Assembly: GCA_026874595.1 (NCBI GenBank)
Contig: CM049316.1
Location: 11,088,839 to 11,152,838, forward strand
DNA length: 64,000 nucleotides
DNA from: Sipunculus nudus
Lineage: Eukaryota > Annelida > Sipuncula > Golfingiida > Sipunculidae
Direction: 5' to 3'
The position numbers and the translations under genes are program-made. This document shows, in pieces, positions 49,466 through 62,620 of this stretch (positions are counted from its first letter, which is position 1; every line of letters starts with the position of its first letter). The notes beneath the pieces were generated by a model, which was not told the DNA's origin, ran no database searches, and was given only the letters and a program-made list of their open reading frames with translations.

Positions 49466-52270
49466 ATTTATTTTCCGTTTTGTACCTTGATTACCAATAA
49501 GGCTTTATGAGATATTTTCCTAACAGGAATTTAACTGCAGTTTATTACTATTTAAAAAGGAAAAACACAAATCCATCTAAATTCTACAAATAAGACAGGT
49601 AAATGACTGTCTTATTTCTTTGTTTGTTTCGAGGCGTAAATGTAATAATAAACAAACTGCAGAATCGGTTCGACGGATCATTTTCCTAAGAGGAAATTGC
49701 ATATCATTCAAAAATGACCGTGCAGATTTAGGAAACAATATTTTACTCCTGTTCAACGGACATTTGTTAACAAAATGCTCACCTGGCAAACTATTGCGCA
49801 TGATCTATCTTACAGAAAATGCTTAATGCAAAGCTTTACAAACATTTTCATCGGCACCCCTTGAATTTAGGCTAGGCAAAACGCATGCAATTTAGTCAGT
49901 TTACTGTTAACATGGACTTCATGACGACAACTTTATTTGTTAAGTATCATGAAAATATATACACGCTTTTTTATTGTAGATATGCTTTGGTCATGTGGTG
50001 ACCATTCTGACTAATTAATTAGAAGGTATAGGTGGACGTTACAACAGCTGATGTTTGCCCACGCCTGACTTTTCATCACACTAGGAAGATATAGGAGAAA
50101 TTTGTGTTCATTTCTGGCATTGAGCACGTCATATTCGTTCATTCGGGAACTGAGGAAAAGAGTTTGTTTGATCAGCAGCAGTGCAGGCTGTATCAGATTG
50201 GCGACTGGTATAGCGCGGGACTAATTGAAACCATGTAACAGTTGCGTCTAGTATAAAAGCGCTAGACAGACATCAATCGGAAGGGAGCCGGAAATAAATA
50301 AAATAAAATAATTTGCGTTAGGCTTCATGCTGCAGGACACAAGACGGACTTCCATAGATACAAACATCCGCATAAAAGAGAGGAAGCCGTTACGGAATTT
50401 TTCCTGGCAGGTTGGCCTATTACGGCAAATATTGTGCCATACCACTTATTCAAGCCATTAGTATAACAGCAGACCTATATCTTTGATGTTTCAATATGAC
50501 TGTTTCACGTGGCTTTTGATGTTTTGACTCTTGATTATCTTAGCACTTCAGTTTCTTTTAGGGACAGTTCCTCCATTGCATCTTTTTGCTATAAGTTAAC
50601 TATGATCTGATGGAAATTGGTTATTGCGTAGCACCGCATGTTTAACCCTTTATTCATAGATTTATTTGTAAGCATATGTATAAATAGAAAGCCCCTGGGA
50701 GCCGCTGTTAATGGAAACGAATTAAAAATCCATGTTTTTATCTTAACTCATCAGAGTTAAATATTTAATCACAATTTACGCCTATCTAACTACACAACAT
50801 ATTACAATGCTGAGGTCATATGCTGTTTGGAGCTACTGTTACGTGACGCATACATGTCAGATTTGCCCAACTCAAATCCATTCGCTGCTTATCTTTGCTA
50901 TAGGTGTCGAGAAATGTTTTTCATTGCATATATCATGTTCCATAGTCATATGTGAAATCATCACGGAGTTTGACCTTTAGGAGCTGAAGGACAAGTCAAT
51001 ATGCCAACATACTGAAGCCAGTAAAGAATAGCGGCGAGTCTCCAAGGGGATATAAACATTCTTGATCGTAAAAAGAGGTGTGTGCTTATGCACATGTTGC
51101 TGAGCCTGGTACCAAAATAGGATCTTCACTTAGTTTGAGTCGCGATCATTAAAGTTGATTCTTCTCTAGCTGATTTTTGTTTATAATATTCTCCAGATGA
51201 AGAATATCATACTAAAATTAACTAATGCCATCAAAGGACTGAATTAATAGCGGTTATCTGCACTTTTCTCTGAACATTAAAATTTTAACACGGAACACTT
51301 AAATGGTAACTGCATATATATTTATACAGAACGCAAAGGTTTAGATTTTTATATTTTAATTGCTGGATATATTTAAAAGTCAGAGAGTGCATTTTCGCAA
51401 TTCCGTAGCGAAAAAACTTGCAGGAAGACTTTACAATTGCATTTGCGCTTAAGAAATTAAAAAGATGCGCTTAGGCTTAATTTTAAAAAGGTGGCCCTTT
51501 ACTACGTCCCTTTAACTAATAATATTTTGTAGATTTTTTTTTTCAGTTGGACATAGGTCTGTACGCTCTTAACAAAGGACAATGGCGGACAAAGGGGCGG
51601 TTACCCACTGGCCATTACTATTCTGAGATTCCACTGACACCTTAATTTGATATGTTCATAATGTCTTATTAAAATTTTACAGTAAGAATGATATACAATA
51701 TTTCCGTTCACTTTTAAATTTTTTTTCTTAAGCCTTAACATGCTTCATTTGAATTACTTCAGGATAGAGGTACGGAGTTCTCTAGATGTCGAAGGCACTT
51801 ACTTGCTTAGCAACCAAGGTGGGCAAACTACGTAATTTGTTCTGTGATTAGCTGGATATGCTATTAAGAAAGACCAAAAGCCATGGCGGATGATATCTCA
51901 TTAAGGTAATTTCAGTAATTGTTTTCTCTTTTGACTTTCATATATGGAACCACTGTAGCCCTAGCAAGCATTTGTTGTATTTACTTAGGAGGAATATCCG
52001 GGGCGGATTTATTGGGGAACCATTATTTAAGAGACACTCGGAAATATTACGCCAGACACCACAGTTAAATAACCAAAAACCCGGCATACAGGTCGGTTAA
52101 AATGAAAGTTTATAACAAAGAAACCCACTTTCAAGCTTCTACCCCGTGCCATGCATAATTTTGTTATTAACTTTGGGGTTAGGTGCGCTGTGATTCTTTC
52201 TATTCCCATGGTGCTACAGTTTCACCAGTGGTCACTAACATTGCAGGACAGAGTCAGGAAATATTCAAGG
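48240..52270. repeat. Tandem-array copy G
   Basis: Collinear with copy H. Pairs are 48400-48545 with 57065-57210 (GGACTCTGCATACCAA), 48825-48930 with 57440-57560, 49160-49310 with 57770-57930, 50040-50360 with 59845-60745 (after removing the H insertion), 50870-50990 with 61310-61430, 51575-51690 with 61910-62010, 51845-51930 with 62160-62260, and 52015-52260 with 62360-62620 (CACCACAGTTAAAT, CTTTCAAGCTT, GCATTGCAGGACA). Internal landmarks recur 3.66 kb apart (about 48330 and 51990), so G spans more than one basic unit. No conserved frame was found. Confidence 0.78.
49408..49461. repeat. (TA)n microsatellite
   Basis: About 27 uninterrupted TA repeats inside copy G. The homologous part of H (about 58030-58110) has only short AT stretches, so expansion followed the G/H split. 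Confidence 0.96.
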
Positions 52271-55200
52271 TAGAAATTATTCGCCGAACGAAATTGATTT
52301 AGTAGTCCGCTGAAAGATTCCAGCAAAATAATACAAGGTTATAGATTCATTATTGTTGTATTTTGCAAGCTTAATTAATATTGAATTGCGTGTTTCATTA
52401 GAATGCTTAAGTAAGCCACCAGGATATATTCATTGTGAAATACATCATTATTTCAAACGTTATCTCAGCAGCAGTAAGTGGTGAGTCTTTAGTGTATGAT
52501 GGAACCAACACATATTGCGGCACCTCTGGACACCGGTTGGCAGCACCTCTCTGGACAACATCGGGCGCTATTTGTCTCCAACTGGCGGCTTGCTGGATTC
52601 TGGACTCTACACGCTCCACAGACTGTCCTCACAGCGGCCCTCTTAAATATACTTCTACCCTGGAAGCTCATTTATATTCATAAGACTAATACAAAGCCTG
52701 GGACTGCTTCGTTACTAATCAAAAGTGCACTGAATACTAAATAGTTGGAAACAATGTTCCTGCTACAAAAGTATACATCGAAGCGGCGAACTGGGTGACC
52801 ACTTTTGAATGTCCCATTGTCTCATAACACAATGACCCTGACCGGCGACCCTAGCCTACTTGCAACACATACAAGGATACAGCTAACCCGAGAAATAATA
52901 ATAAAAAAAAACATGATTAACAGAACGACATGATTCATTTCATGACAAACATGCATATATAAGCTACAGGTGACACCGCTTATGATAGACAAAAGCTGAA
53001 GTGGTATTTTAGTTTGACTATATTATTGTATTTTTACAAATCCTCAAGCACAGTTTTGCATACAGTTTTTTTTACCTTTATTCATAAGACTGGAGATGTT
53101 CAAACTTAATTTTCAGAGGGCGAACACTTATTGAAAACCACAAATTATAATTATTGTAAGATTTTCTACAAATCCACTTTGAAGGAATCCCTATAAAGTG
53201 TAGAAAATATTAATCTAGAATGCAACAATAACTGAATGTTCTTAAAATCATGCATAAAATATACCGAACGAAATGTGCTCCAGGTAACATTCAATAGATC
53301 ACAACGCCTGATTCATCAATCTCTGTGTAAGATTGCGTCAGCATTCACTATGTCCTTGTCTATGGATTATCATAATACAAAGTACCATTTATTAAAACAC
53401 GCTCCTGAGCTGTAAACAATAGGTTAAGATAAAATAGGTAATGTAAGACACCATTGTTTACTATCTAGAAGTTTAATCTATATCTTTTTGTCTATATATT
53501 TGCAGGTGTTCCTTATCTACACTTGTGTTGGCAAAGGAATCATGTCAAAGTGAAACTAATACCATTCCGTTATCGAAAGCTTCTCTGTGTTTTTAATAGC
53601 TGGGACTCATATACAAAAACGGTGGGCGCTCTCATAAGGCTTGGCACCCTACATTGAAGTACTGCTGACACAACAACCTGCATTTGTCTGGATAGTCATA
53701 CTGGCATACTGCACAAACAAAATTGATGATAATATGGGTGCCTTAAAAATAATTTATATTTCAGTTATTTAACATATATTTAAATACAAATGCACACATA
53801 AACATGTAGTTCACCAGTTTTTTTTAATATTTATTTAAAAAGAGAACAATTCACAGAAACCTTTTGAAAATACATGTATATTCAAAAATGGATCCATACT
53901 ACCTATTGTTTGCAATGCATGCGCAGTTAAAAAAAATACATACTTTATGATATTCGTTCAAAGAAGGATATTCTTAGCCTTTACTACACGGTTCCTTTAT
54001 ATTGGAATTCTAAGCCGCTGGTCGCAGACTTAAAAATGTGAGAGGACTGAAAAGGCACTGGATTCATTGGTATTCAAGAGACGGGTTTGTCTACTTTCTT
54101 TGAGCTAACATTTGCGTTCACCAGTATTTCCGGTGGATATACACGTCATCTGATTCCGTAAATAACAAGATAGAGAGTTCTTTTACAACTTGTCACGGTC
54201 TAGGATCTCTCATGTCGTCCAGTAGATCGCTTTCTGCAATCTAAGAAAAGAAAAAAAAGGTCCTTGAGGGTATTATAATAACCCGCGTGGTTCCTTCTTG
54301 AGCTCTTTTCCCGATGTAAACGTCCCACAGGGCACTCAGAGTGTCGTGCTCTAACAAGGTTTAAGATGGAACCTGTGTTGTGAAAGGGTGTCCCGATAGA
54401 TATATCTTTTATCATGCTATTTTATCATGCTGGTGCAATTTATGTTTGTAAAACGTTTCTGATAGTACTTGTCATCACACTTGTCATCGTGATAAATTAT
54501 AGTGTTAAGCAAGAACTAAAGATTATAATATTGGTACCCTGAACAGCAAACTCAATAAACAATGCAAAGGCCAACAGGATCCAGTTACGATCGATACGCA
54601 AAGTTTCCGACACACAAATGTGTACAACATGGAGCTCAAACGAAGGTTGGAGGGTGTGATTGCTCATTACGGGACTGGTCGAGATACATCTCGTCACAGT
54701 GGAGTGATTGTGTGATTTTGTTCAGTTTATCCAATGGTCTGTCTCATATGTAACACAAATTAGTCTAAACAGAGAAAACACCTTAAAAAGATTAAAAGCT
54801 GTTATATCGGTAACACACACACACACAAATAATACCAATACCTTACCAGTGCCCTCAATAAACCATATATATTCTGAAAGTTTATTTAATGTAAATGTCA
54901 GCGCCCATGCGTCACAGGTGTTTGTTGTATCAACATGTAAATCCCTAACAACAATCTAGAAAAAGGGTCTAGATTGTGACCTTATGGAACCGTGAATAAT
55001 TGAACCGTTCATCTTGTAAGCCAATCTATACGACGTGCGTATGAGGGTTAAAGGTAAATTTAGCTCAATATGAGACATGGCTTTAGTTTTTCTTTGCAGA
55101 ATGAGTAATGCTTGCCTTTTGCCGGTTTACGAATTTCTAATTATCCCTCATGTCCTGTTACTTGAAAGATTAATCGTAAAAGATATAAAAACCATGTATC

Positions 55201-57039
55201 GCAAAGATCAGTCGTATTAAAATCGCTTTAACACTGGTTCAAAGTATACAGAACCACAATCAGCAGAAGATAGATATGAAGACACTACTTAATTATGTAT
55301 TCTTTTGTTTTCGGTGTATCTTTGTAGATGTCTGAAAAAGAATAATAAATAAACAAAAACTTGATAATCTGAAGGTGATAGAATTTTATCGACTTTCTGG
55401 TCCTCCACCTTTGCATGAAAATGTGATTACCAGTGGGGATACATAAAATGGAGAAAATTTGATATTGCTACATCAGGGTATACGTGAACGTCCACTGAGA
55501 GAATAACCTGGGAGTTTTACTTTGTAATCCGTGGTGCTGGACATAGAAGACGTCAGCTACAAGTTGAATCCTAGAAGTGGCTAATGAGGAAGAGGAATGG
55601 GGAGATGAATTATGAACCACATTGTTCGACTGAAGGCCGTCCCTGGAGTGGCGCATCCCTCTTGGATCAAACCCTGTGGTCTGGACGCCAGGTCACTATT
55701 GAGTTCCATGTTTAATCCAAGCAACCTGGATTTGCCAGACCCTTTGTCCTGTGTTACCAAGAACTAAAGAAGATCATGCAAAGACAATGGCTCATAACTG
55801 CTCCAGTCACTCGTTTTACCCTATATAAAGGAATTACATTCGAGAATCTCCGAGGGCTGTTTATCATATCTTCAGGATCGTGGCTGTTGTCCCTCCAAAC
55901 AAGAAAATATGGACTTATGGATCTGTTACCAGTATCGTCGGTGGACATGCTATGTACTTCTGTGGAAAACATCAATTTATATATCATGAATAACCACTGA
56001 ATGGGACTTATTTATTGTGAATTACTATATATTATTAATCCTTGAGTTAATCCTATATATTATTATGTGTTATTGTACATGATGTATATAATACCATGTT
56101 TAAGGTAAACAGAGCACCTTTATACCACATAAAACGTATTAAATAACCTGTGAGGATACTTGTCAGGTTTGCCGCATGAATGAGGACCGTTACAACATTC
56201 TTCATTGTAAAGCAAATGGTATAAAGTTTTGCAGATAATAATGCAACCAACCATACAAACATACTCCGACTGCGTTTTTTAAGATTTTTTTAAAATATAT
56301 TTTTATTCATTCCGCTAATAAAATATACATCAAATAAACATAACATGTAATACAAACATAGAAACAATTAAAATTTAGGCACAATACATATATGGAAAAT
56401 TTAGTTTTATCCGAATGATTTCAAGAGACATAAACATATATAGAAAAATAATTTATTTCTATCTAACCGGCCATTTCATGATTAATATGAAACAATGACC
56501 ATCGTTTTCTAAAACATTCTAATTTCCTATTATTTCAGCTATTTCATCGTTAATTCTAACATAATCCCATAACATGTTTTCCCATAACTGTTTAGTTAAA
56601 CTATATTAATGTGCTAGAGGAACTACTTTTTTAACCAAGACAAAGCAAAATGTATTTTTAATTGACATGTGTATATAACAACATAGCAGTAATGATTTAC
56701 ATTAGACTTCTAATGTATGTAAAACAATTAATAATTAGTATTTCATTTGTAACTAGACATATCCTCTATATATGCTCTTATAATTCAATAATACTGACAC
56801 TTTTGACTTTTAATAAGATGTGGGAAACTCCCGCCATTGCTGCCGGACCGGATACGCACAACAATATCCTGCTTCTTGGTGTGACAGGATTAAGGTGTAA
56901 AGGGGGGAGTAGATTAAGATTAATGATACGAGTCTGGACAAAGGTTCAGTTTAAGAAAATTAGAAATACCGGAGATCTAGCCTTAACATGGACGAAAATG
57001 GGCGATAATGGAGAACCAGCAACGCTGTGTACAGACGAA
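52271..57039. other. Interval between copies G and H without recognisable genes
   Basis: I found no homology to the array. A GC-richer patch at about 52480-52640 is open in four frames (see findings). The minus frame at 54497-54697 has a hydrophobic stretch but nothing diagnostic. The plus frame at 56662-57057 (131 codons) starts in very AT-rich DNA and has no recognisable domain. A CA run occurs at about 54813-54826. Confidence 0.45.
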
Positions 57040-60000
57040 AGGTCGAGACAGAACTAACAGTTCACCAATTTGAACAAAACTGAGGACTCTGCATACCAAG
57101 TTTATAAGATCAAACTTATCAGTGAAGGGATCGATTTTGTTACGCCCTCTCGTTCTGTCATGTAACATTAAACTCTGACGTTTTGTGTCAAGCGCCCTGA
57201 TAAACATTCCTATAGCATTACTATTTTCTTTTTGCCTGTCCCAGATACGGAAAATAGACATAAGGGTTCTTTTAACCTCGTACCATAGATATAGTATGGT
57301 AGGTAGCATGGTAGGTAGCGTTAGGAACTGTCGATAGGAGTTACGTTTACGTTAAACAAAAATCATTTGCTTTTTAAAAGATTCCATACAAATAAGGAAA
57401 TGATGGTATTAATGCGAGGTACTAAAGATTTTTTTTTTATTCCTGAGATTGGTCATATAGGGTCTGTAACCAAGGACGATTTTTTTAATAGCTTGCGTCA
57501 GATATAGGCCCTTTGGTAGCAGGATTTTCATAACACATATTTATTAGCAATTGATGCAAATGTACCTTCTTGTGTCCTACTAAATATACCGTTGGCGACA
57601 TAAGAAGTATTTATTTTTTTCACCTTTTAGAATTGAAATTTTACACGGTTGGTGGATGCAGAACGCTTACCAGTCTCAAACCAGCCATGCCAAACAAGAT
57701 AAAGACGACTTTAACGGATGGTACTGAAGGTACACCTACTTGAATGCACAATATTCAGCCATTCGAATAGGATAACGTACGTAGGATAGGGATGCCACCA
57801 TGCATGCAACTAGACGAGAACCAAGTTTCCCATTGTCCACTAATATAAATCATTTCAGATGAAGACAAAAAAGGGGGGGGGGGTTACCTAGGAATCTGCA
57901 TAATGTATGAATTACAAGATGTTTTCATACAATAGTTGTATCTCATGAGAATAAAAGAAGGACTTTTTTAATATCCCCCTGATGTCTTCGGCACAAATCA
58001 ATTCGAGATTCGTTTTAAATCAATATTACATACACAAGGTATTGATATTCTTACCTCCAAATATATCTACTTATGAAATCATAATAAACCCTTATAAAAT
58101 ATATATATAAAAAAATTTCTTCCTTTTCATGTACACTATTTCCATCTTGCTTGAAAAAGTCCATTTCTTTATCTGACGTGAATTAAATACAGATAACATA
58201 TAAACCTTTCATAATAGTGCCTTTCCGTCGGCGCAAAGGTTGTCAGTTCTGTTCATATCCATCTTTAGGAAACGTTGTGGTGGTGGTGCTGATAATACAG
58301 CATACATATCCAAAAATACATCAGGAGGACAAATCAGACGAACCATAGTTGTGAAAATGGTACGAAATTTGTCCGAACAACAATTCAACCAATGTATATG
58401 AAGTCTACTACGTACGGCCATTTTTTTCAGTTTGTCACCATTTTTTATTTACCAATAACCTGGTTATAAGCAGGCTAGTACACCTGCACGGGGCGATATA
58501 AGAAAATTTCCTAGCGAGAATTAACTTGTTCATTACTTAGTAAAACGGAAAAGAGCACTTATCCATTTAAAATATACAACTATGGAAAGTGAATGTTGTC
58601 CATTGTCGGTTGTGTCATTGGTAATACAGAACGCTTTATTGAGAACAATCCGACGTTCGAACAATGAATCCGTTGTTCTAATTTCCTTTGACAGGTGGAA
58701 CGTTGGTAATATGGCGGCAGCATGTGTAAGTGGATAAGGTCATACTTACTTAACAAAAGCAATTATTTCAAACTTTTTAGATCTGTAGAGTGAATTAAGC
58801 TCTCTAGCAACAGTATTTACAAATATATGTTAGGATCACGTAAATTTATATCGTAACGTTCCTAGGTGGTATAACGGACGAATCAATTTTTGACAGACAG
58901 ACCGTTAGTTCACCTATGAACAGCTGTGTAACAGGTTTCTGATATATCTTTCACATCATTTTATCTGTGATATGTGACCTTTGTGTGAAAGTAACCCACT
59001 CTCTGGCATTTCTCTTCAGCTAATATGAATCCCTGTCACCACTTATAAATACATGCCATGTCTTTATATGACGAGGTACCAGGAGAAAAGTGTCATGTTG
59101 CATTTATTATAGTTCCAATACATTTTGACTTTCTTATAACGATGTGGTCGTGTTTAAATATGATTCTAACATCTCATGACGGCTACTTTAATATTGTCTG
59201 ACCTTCACCTGTGATGAGGTATCAAACTCAAGTAAAAGTGAAGTCATATACATCAACTAAAATGTCACATATACGTAATAAGGGGTTTCACTTAACGCCG
59301 ATGTCAGTGTTATAATAGGGGAAGGGTTTTCTAGTCGTGACACGTCACAGGTATATTTCGTTTTTACTGTGTCCAAGAGAAAGCACCAAGGTGTGATGTG
59401 CAAATACAGAAGATTCGAATTAAATAAAACAGGATTAAAGAAAAATGTATCCTCTCGTATATCTGACACTTAAGTATTTTGATTTCAAATACAAAAGTGG
59501 GGCGATGAGTGAAGGAGTGAATGTCTATCGGTACAATGTTCAAAAGAGGGTTTATCACTCAAAGTCACCAGATATTTTCATAAACGCTCATATTGTACAC
59601 TATAACGCTTAAGAGAACTATGAGTAAAATTTAAAATATGAAACAAGGGACACATTCTATCTACACCGTGAACTAGGCTGAAAAGAACGCATGATATTTG
59701 GCAAATTTATTATATAAACGTGAATGTCAGGAAAATGTTGTGGATAGATTTTAGTAAAAATATGTAAAAAAGCTTTCTGATTGAAGATGCAGAGTGAGCC
59801 TGTCTGACTATCGAGTTGGTATGCTGGTATGTATGGGTTGGGCATGACAACAGCTGATGTTTGCCCATACCGGACTTTTAATCAAATTAGGATGGTATTG
59901 TGGGGATTCCTGTTATGGCATGTGGCAGGTTCCATCATAATCGGCGTCATTCATTCGGAAACTTGAGGAGGGGAACTTGTGTGGTCAGTATCAGGGCGGG

Positions 60001-60125
60001 TTGTCTCAGACCTACGATTGTGACAGTGCAACCATGTAATACTCGCATCTAGTAAAGAAGTGCCAGACGGACACAAACCGCAAAGTAGCCGGCAATAAAA
60101 CAAATAAAAATATTAATCAGTGTTA

Positions 60126-60682
60126 AGCCTGCCGCTCACTGATGATTTTTATATGCGACCAGTCACAGAAAGTCGGCGATCGTCTGCGACCGCTTGCGAC
60201 CGGCAGTCGGCGAGCAGTCAAAGACTAGAGTTCACGGTGTTTCCCGTTGTTTATAAAATTATGTAATTTGGAGATAATAAATTTGTGTAAGTACACATAA
60301 AATTGATAAAAAAACTTTCAAAATATCAGACACAATGCAAAATAACAGCTAAAGGCCAAGCCTATCTCTTTACATGCCCTTACGATTGGGGTATTCGGGC
60401 GGAGTCTGGTTGTACCGAAACAGTGTTTGGTTCGACATCCACATCAATTCATCTTCCTCTTCAGGAGACCGAAACGACTTATTTAGGGCGATGCCACAAA
60501 CCACACATACAAGTTCAGTCTGCAACAGATGATTGCGAGAGTCGCAAGGAATCGCAGGGGATTACCAAGGTTTTGCCACTTGCGATTTACAGGTGATTAT
60601 AATCGACGACCAGACGCAGCTCCCTTGCGATTTCAATCGTTTCACATTGCGTCGCAACAAAATCCCCAGTGGGCGGCAGGAT
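60126..60682. mobile_element. PIF/Harbinger-like non-autonomous element, 557 bp
   Basis: The left end reads AGCCTGCCGCTCACTG and the reverse complement of the right end reads ATCCTGCCGCCCACTG (14 of 16 identical). It is flanked by TTA on both sides (60123-60125 and 60683-60685). Copy G holds the unoccupied site with one TTA (50318-50320) in GCGTTAGGCTTC, where H reads GTGTTA, element, TTAGGCTTC. A TTA duplication is the hallmark of the PIF/Harbinger superfamily. The interior is rich in TGCGAC and CGGCGA motifs and has no transposase. The 97-codon frame at 60303-60596 lies within the element and I take it as chance. Confidence 0.87.
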
Positions 60683-62513
60683 TTAGGCTTCACACTTAAG
60701 GAATAAGACGGACATCGATACATCCACATACAAGGTTGGCAGACGCTAGGGAATTTAAAGGCAGTTATGGGCTCATAGTGACAAATATTCAGCGATCCAC
60801 TTATCCTAATATATCGACATTTTTTACTATTCATTCAACGCAACTCTTGTTTTAAATTATATATGCTTTCAAGATACATTGGACTTACGTCGTTAATGGT
60901 TAAGTATAAATGTCACGTTAAAGTGACCAAACATTAAAATAAATGAAAATAACTAAAATATAACTCGTAAAATTCTTGATTGGTGTAGTCTATCAAGAAC
61001 ATGTCCACAAAGCTTAGTTATGGCTGTGGTCTCTACTATGACGTAATATAATTTCGCGAGTACAAACGCCAATCTTCAAAAGATCCCATTTTTATAACCT
61101 TATCTAAATGTTTTATAATTTTCTGTACACTGCTTTAAAAAATGACGTTATTTGAATCAAATTTGAGAGAAGGAAAACGTTCTGAACAAATGTTAGATAA
61201 ACGATTTTCACTGAATAAACTTAACAGTTAACTAAGCTTATTTTTAAGGAATAAGGTACGGTTTTATTTCATTACTTATTCCTCTTCATCTTAAATATGT
61301 ACTTTGGATCTACACTCCATTCGCTGCTTATCTTTGCTTTACGTGATCCGAAATTTCAAATATGCATGGCATCTTTATTAAAGTACGTAAGTTTGACCTT
61401 TAGGAGCCGGACGACAGGGCAATATACTACCTTACTGATGCCAGAAAAATTACAGCGCCTCTCCACGACGCTCTAAATATTCTTGATAATAAGGAGGAAC
61501 TTGCCTATCTACAATATGCTGAGCCTTTTTTGATAAAAGGATCTCCATTTAGTTTCAGGAGAGACGGGGGCTGTTATATACACCATTAAATTACATGATG
61601 CTCTGGATGATTGTGATTTGTAATATTCTCTGGCTGAAGGTATTCTTATTACAACTGATTACTGACAAAAGATAGAATAAGAAAGCGGCCATCTGCAATT
61701 TAAAATATTAAGTAAAATATTTGGCCTTAACACTTAAATGGAAACGGCATATATTTGCGTTCAGAATGTTTAAGGTATGCATTTTGACGTTTCAACTGTT
61801 GGACAGATATTTTGCATGCAGTTCCAAGATTGCAAACGATTTTCACAGTTCCCTAAACATGTTCTTTGACAGAATTATTTGTTAGCGTGGACATAGGTCT
61901 TATCACTCTTATCACTCGACAGTTGTGGATTAAGAGGGGGTTACCCGCCGCTTACCATATAGAGAATTTAATTTGATCTGTCCTTTTACTGAATGACAGT
62001 AAGGATGACGCGTATTCTAACTCAGTTCGCTCTTAGATTTCGATTATTTAAACATTCAGATGCATGATTCTCGCAGGATGGAGGTACTTTAGACGTCAAC
62101 GGCACCTACATCTTTATGTTGCTTAGCAACTTAAGTCGACAAACTAGGTAATTTATTCTGTGATTAGCCGGATATGCTCCTGAAGAAAGACACAAAGCCA
62201 TGACTGGTGATCTTGGATATATTGAATTTAGCTAATTTCAGGAATTATTTTGTATATTGACTTTGATATATTTTGGTGCTTTGACTCAAGAAAGCAAATT
62301 ACGCCTAATGTCTGTATTAAATTGTTGGAAATTTCCGGGGCTGGTTGATTTGTGAACCATTATTTGAGAGACTCTCAGAAATATCATAATAAACACCACA
62401 GTTAAATGCCCCAAAACACCGCATACAGATCAGATAAGATGAAAGCGAAATCAAAGGAACTCTCTTTCAAGCTTTTTACTCTGGACCCGTATCATTTTGT
62501 TATGAACCTTGGG

Positions 62514-62547
62514 GTAAGACGGGACGTCCCGTAAGACGGGACGTCCC
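62514..62547. repeat. 17-bp tandem duplication with GGGACGTCCC palindrome
   Basis: Two perfect adjacent copies of GTAAGACGGGACGTCCC. The homologous place in copy G (about 52175-52190) has no duplication or palindrome, so it arose in H. Confidence 0.93.
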
Positions 62548-62620
62548 CCCTCTATTCTGATGTTACTGGATTTCATACATAGCCATGTCCAATTAGTCAA
62601 TAGCATTGCAGGACAAAATA

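Larger units (their letters stand above)
57040..62620. repeat. Tandem-array copy H
   Basis: Partner of copy G (pairs listed there). The G-to-H offset grows from about 8.6 kb at the start to 9.8 kb at the CAACAGCTGATGTTTGCCCA landmark (50043 and 59848) and 10.3 kb at the end. The Harbinger-like insertion (557 bp) explains part of the later growth; the first increase, between 57.9 and 59.8 kb, is unexplained extra sequence. An 11-base G run (57873-57883) replaces a short G stretch in G (about 49269). No conserved coding frame is visible. Confidence 0.75.

Noticed and set aside
54497-54697. Minus frame with a hydrophobic stretch resembling a membrane helix
   Set aside because: One hydrophobic segment in an AT-rich frame is common by chance. 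No receptor motif accompanies it.
56662-57057. 131-codon plus frame
   Set aside because: The start lies in AT-rich filler and the translation has no recognisable motif. It ends where homology to copy G begins, so it is not part of a conserved unit.
60303-60596. 97-codon plus frame inside the Harbinger-like element
   Set aside because: The element is 557 bp and non-autonomous. The frame has no transposase or Myb-like motif and the sister copy lacks the whole segment.
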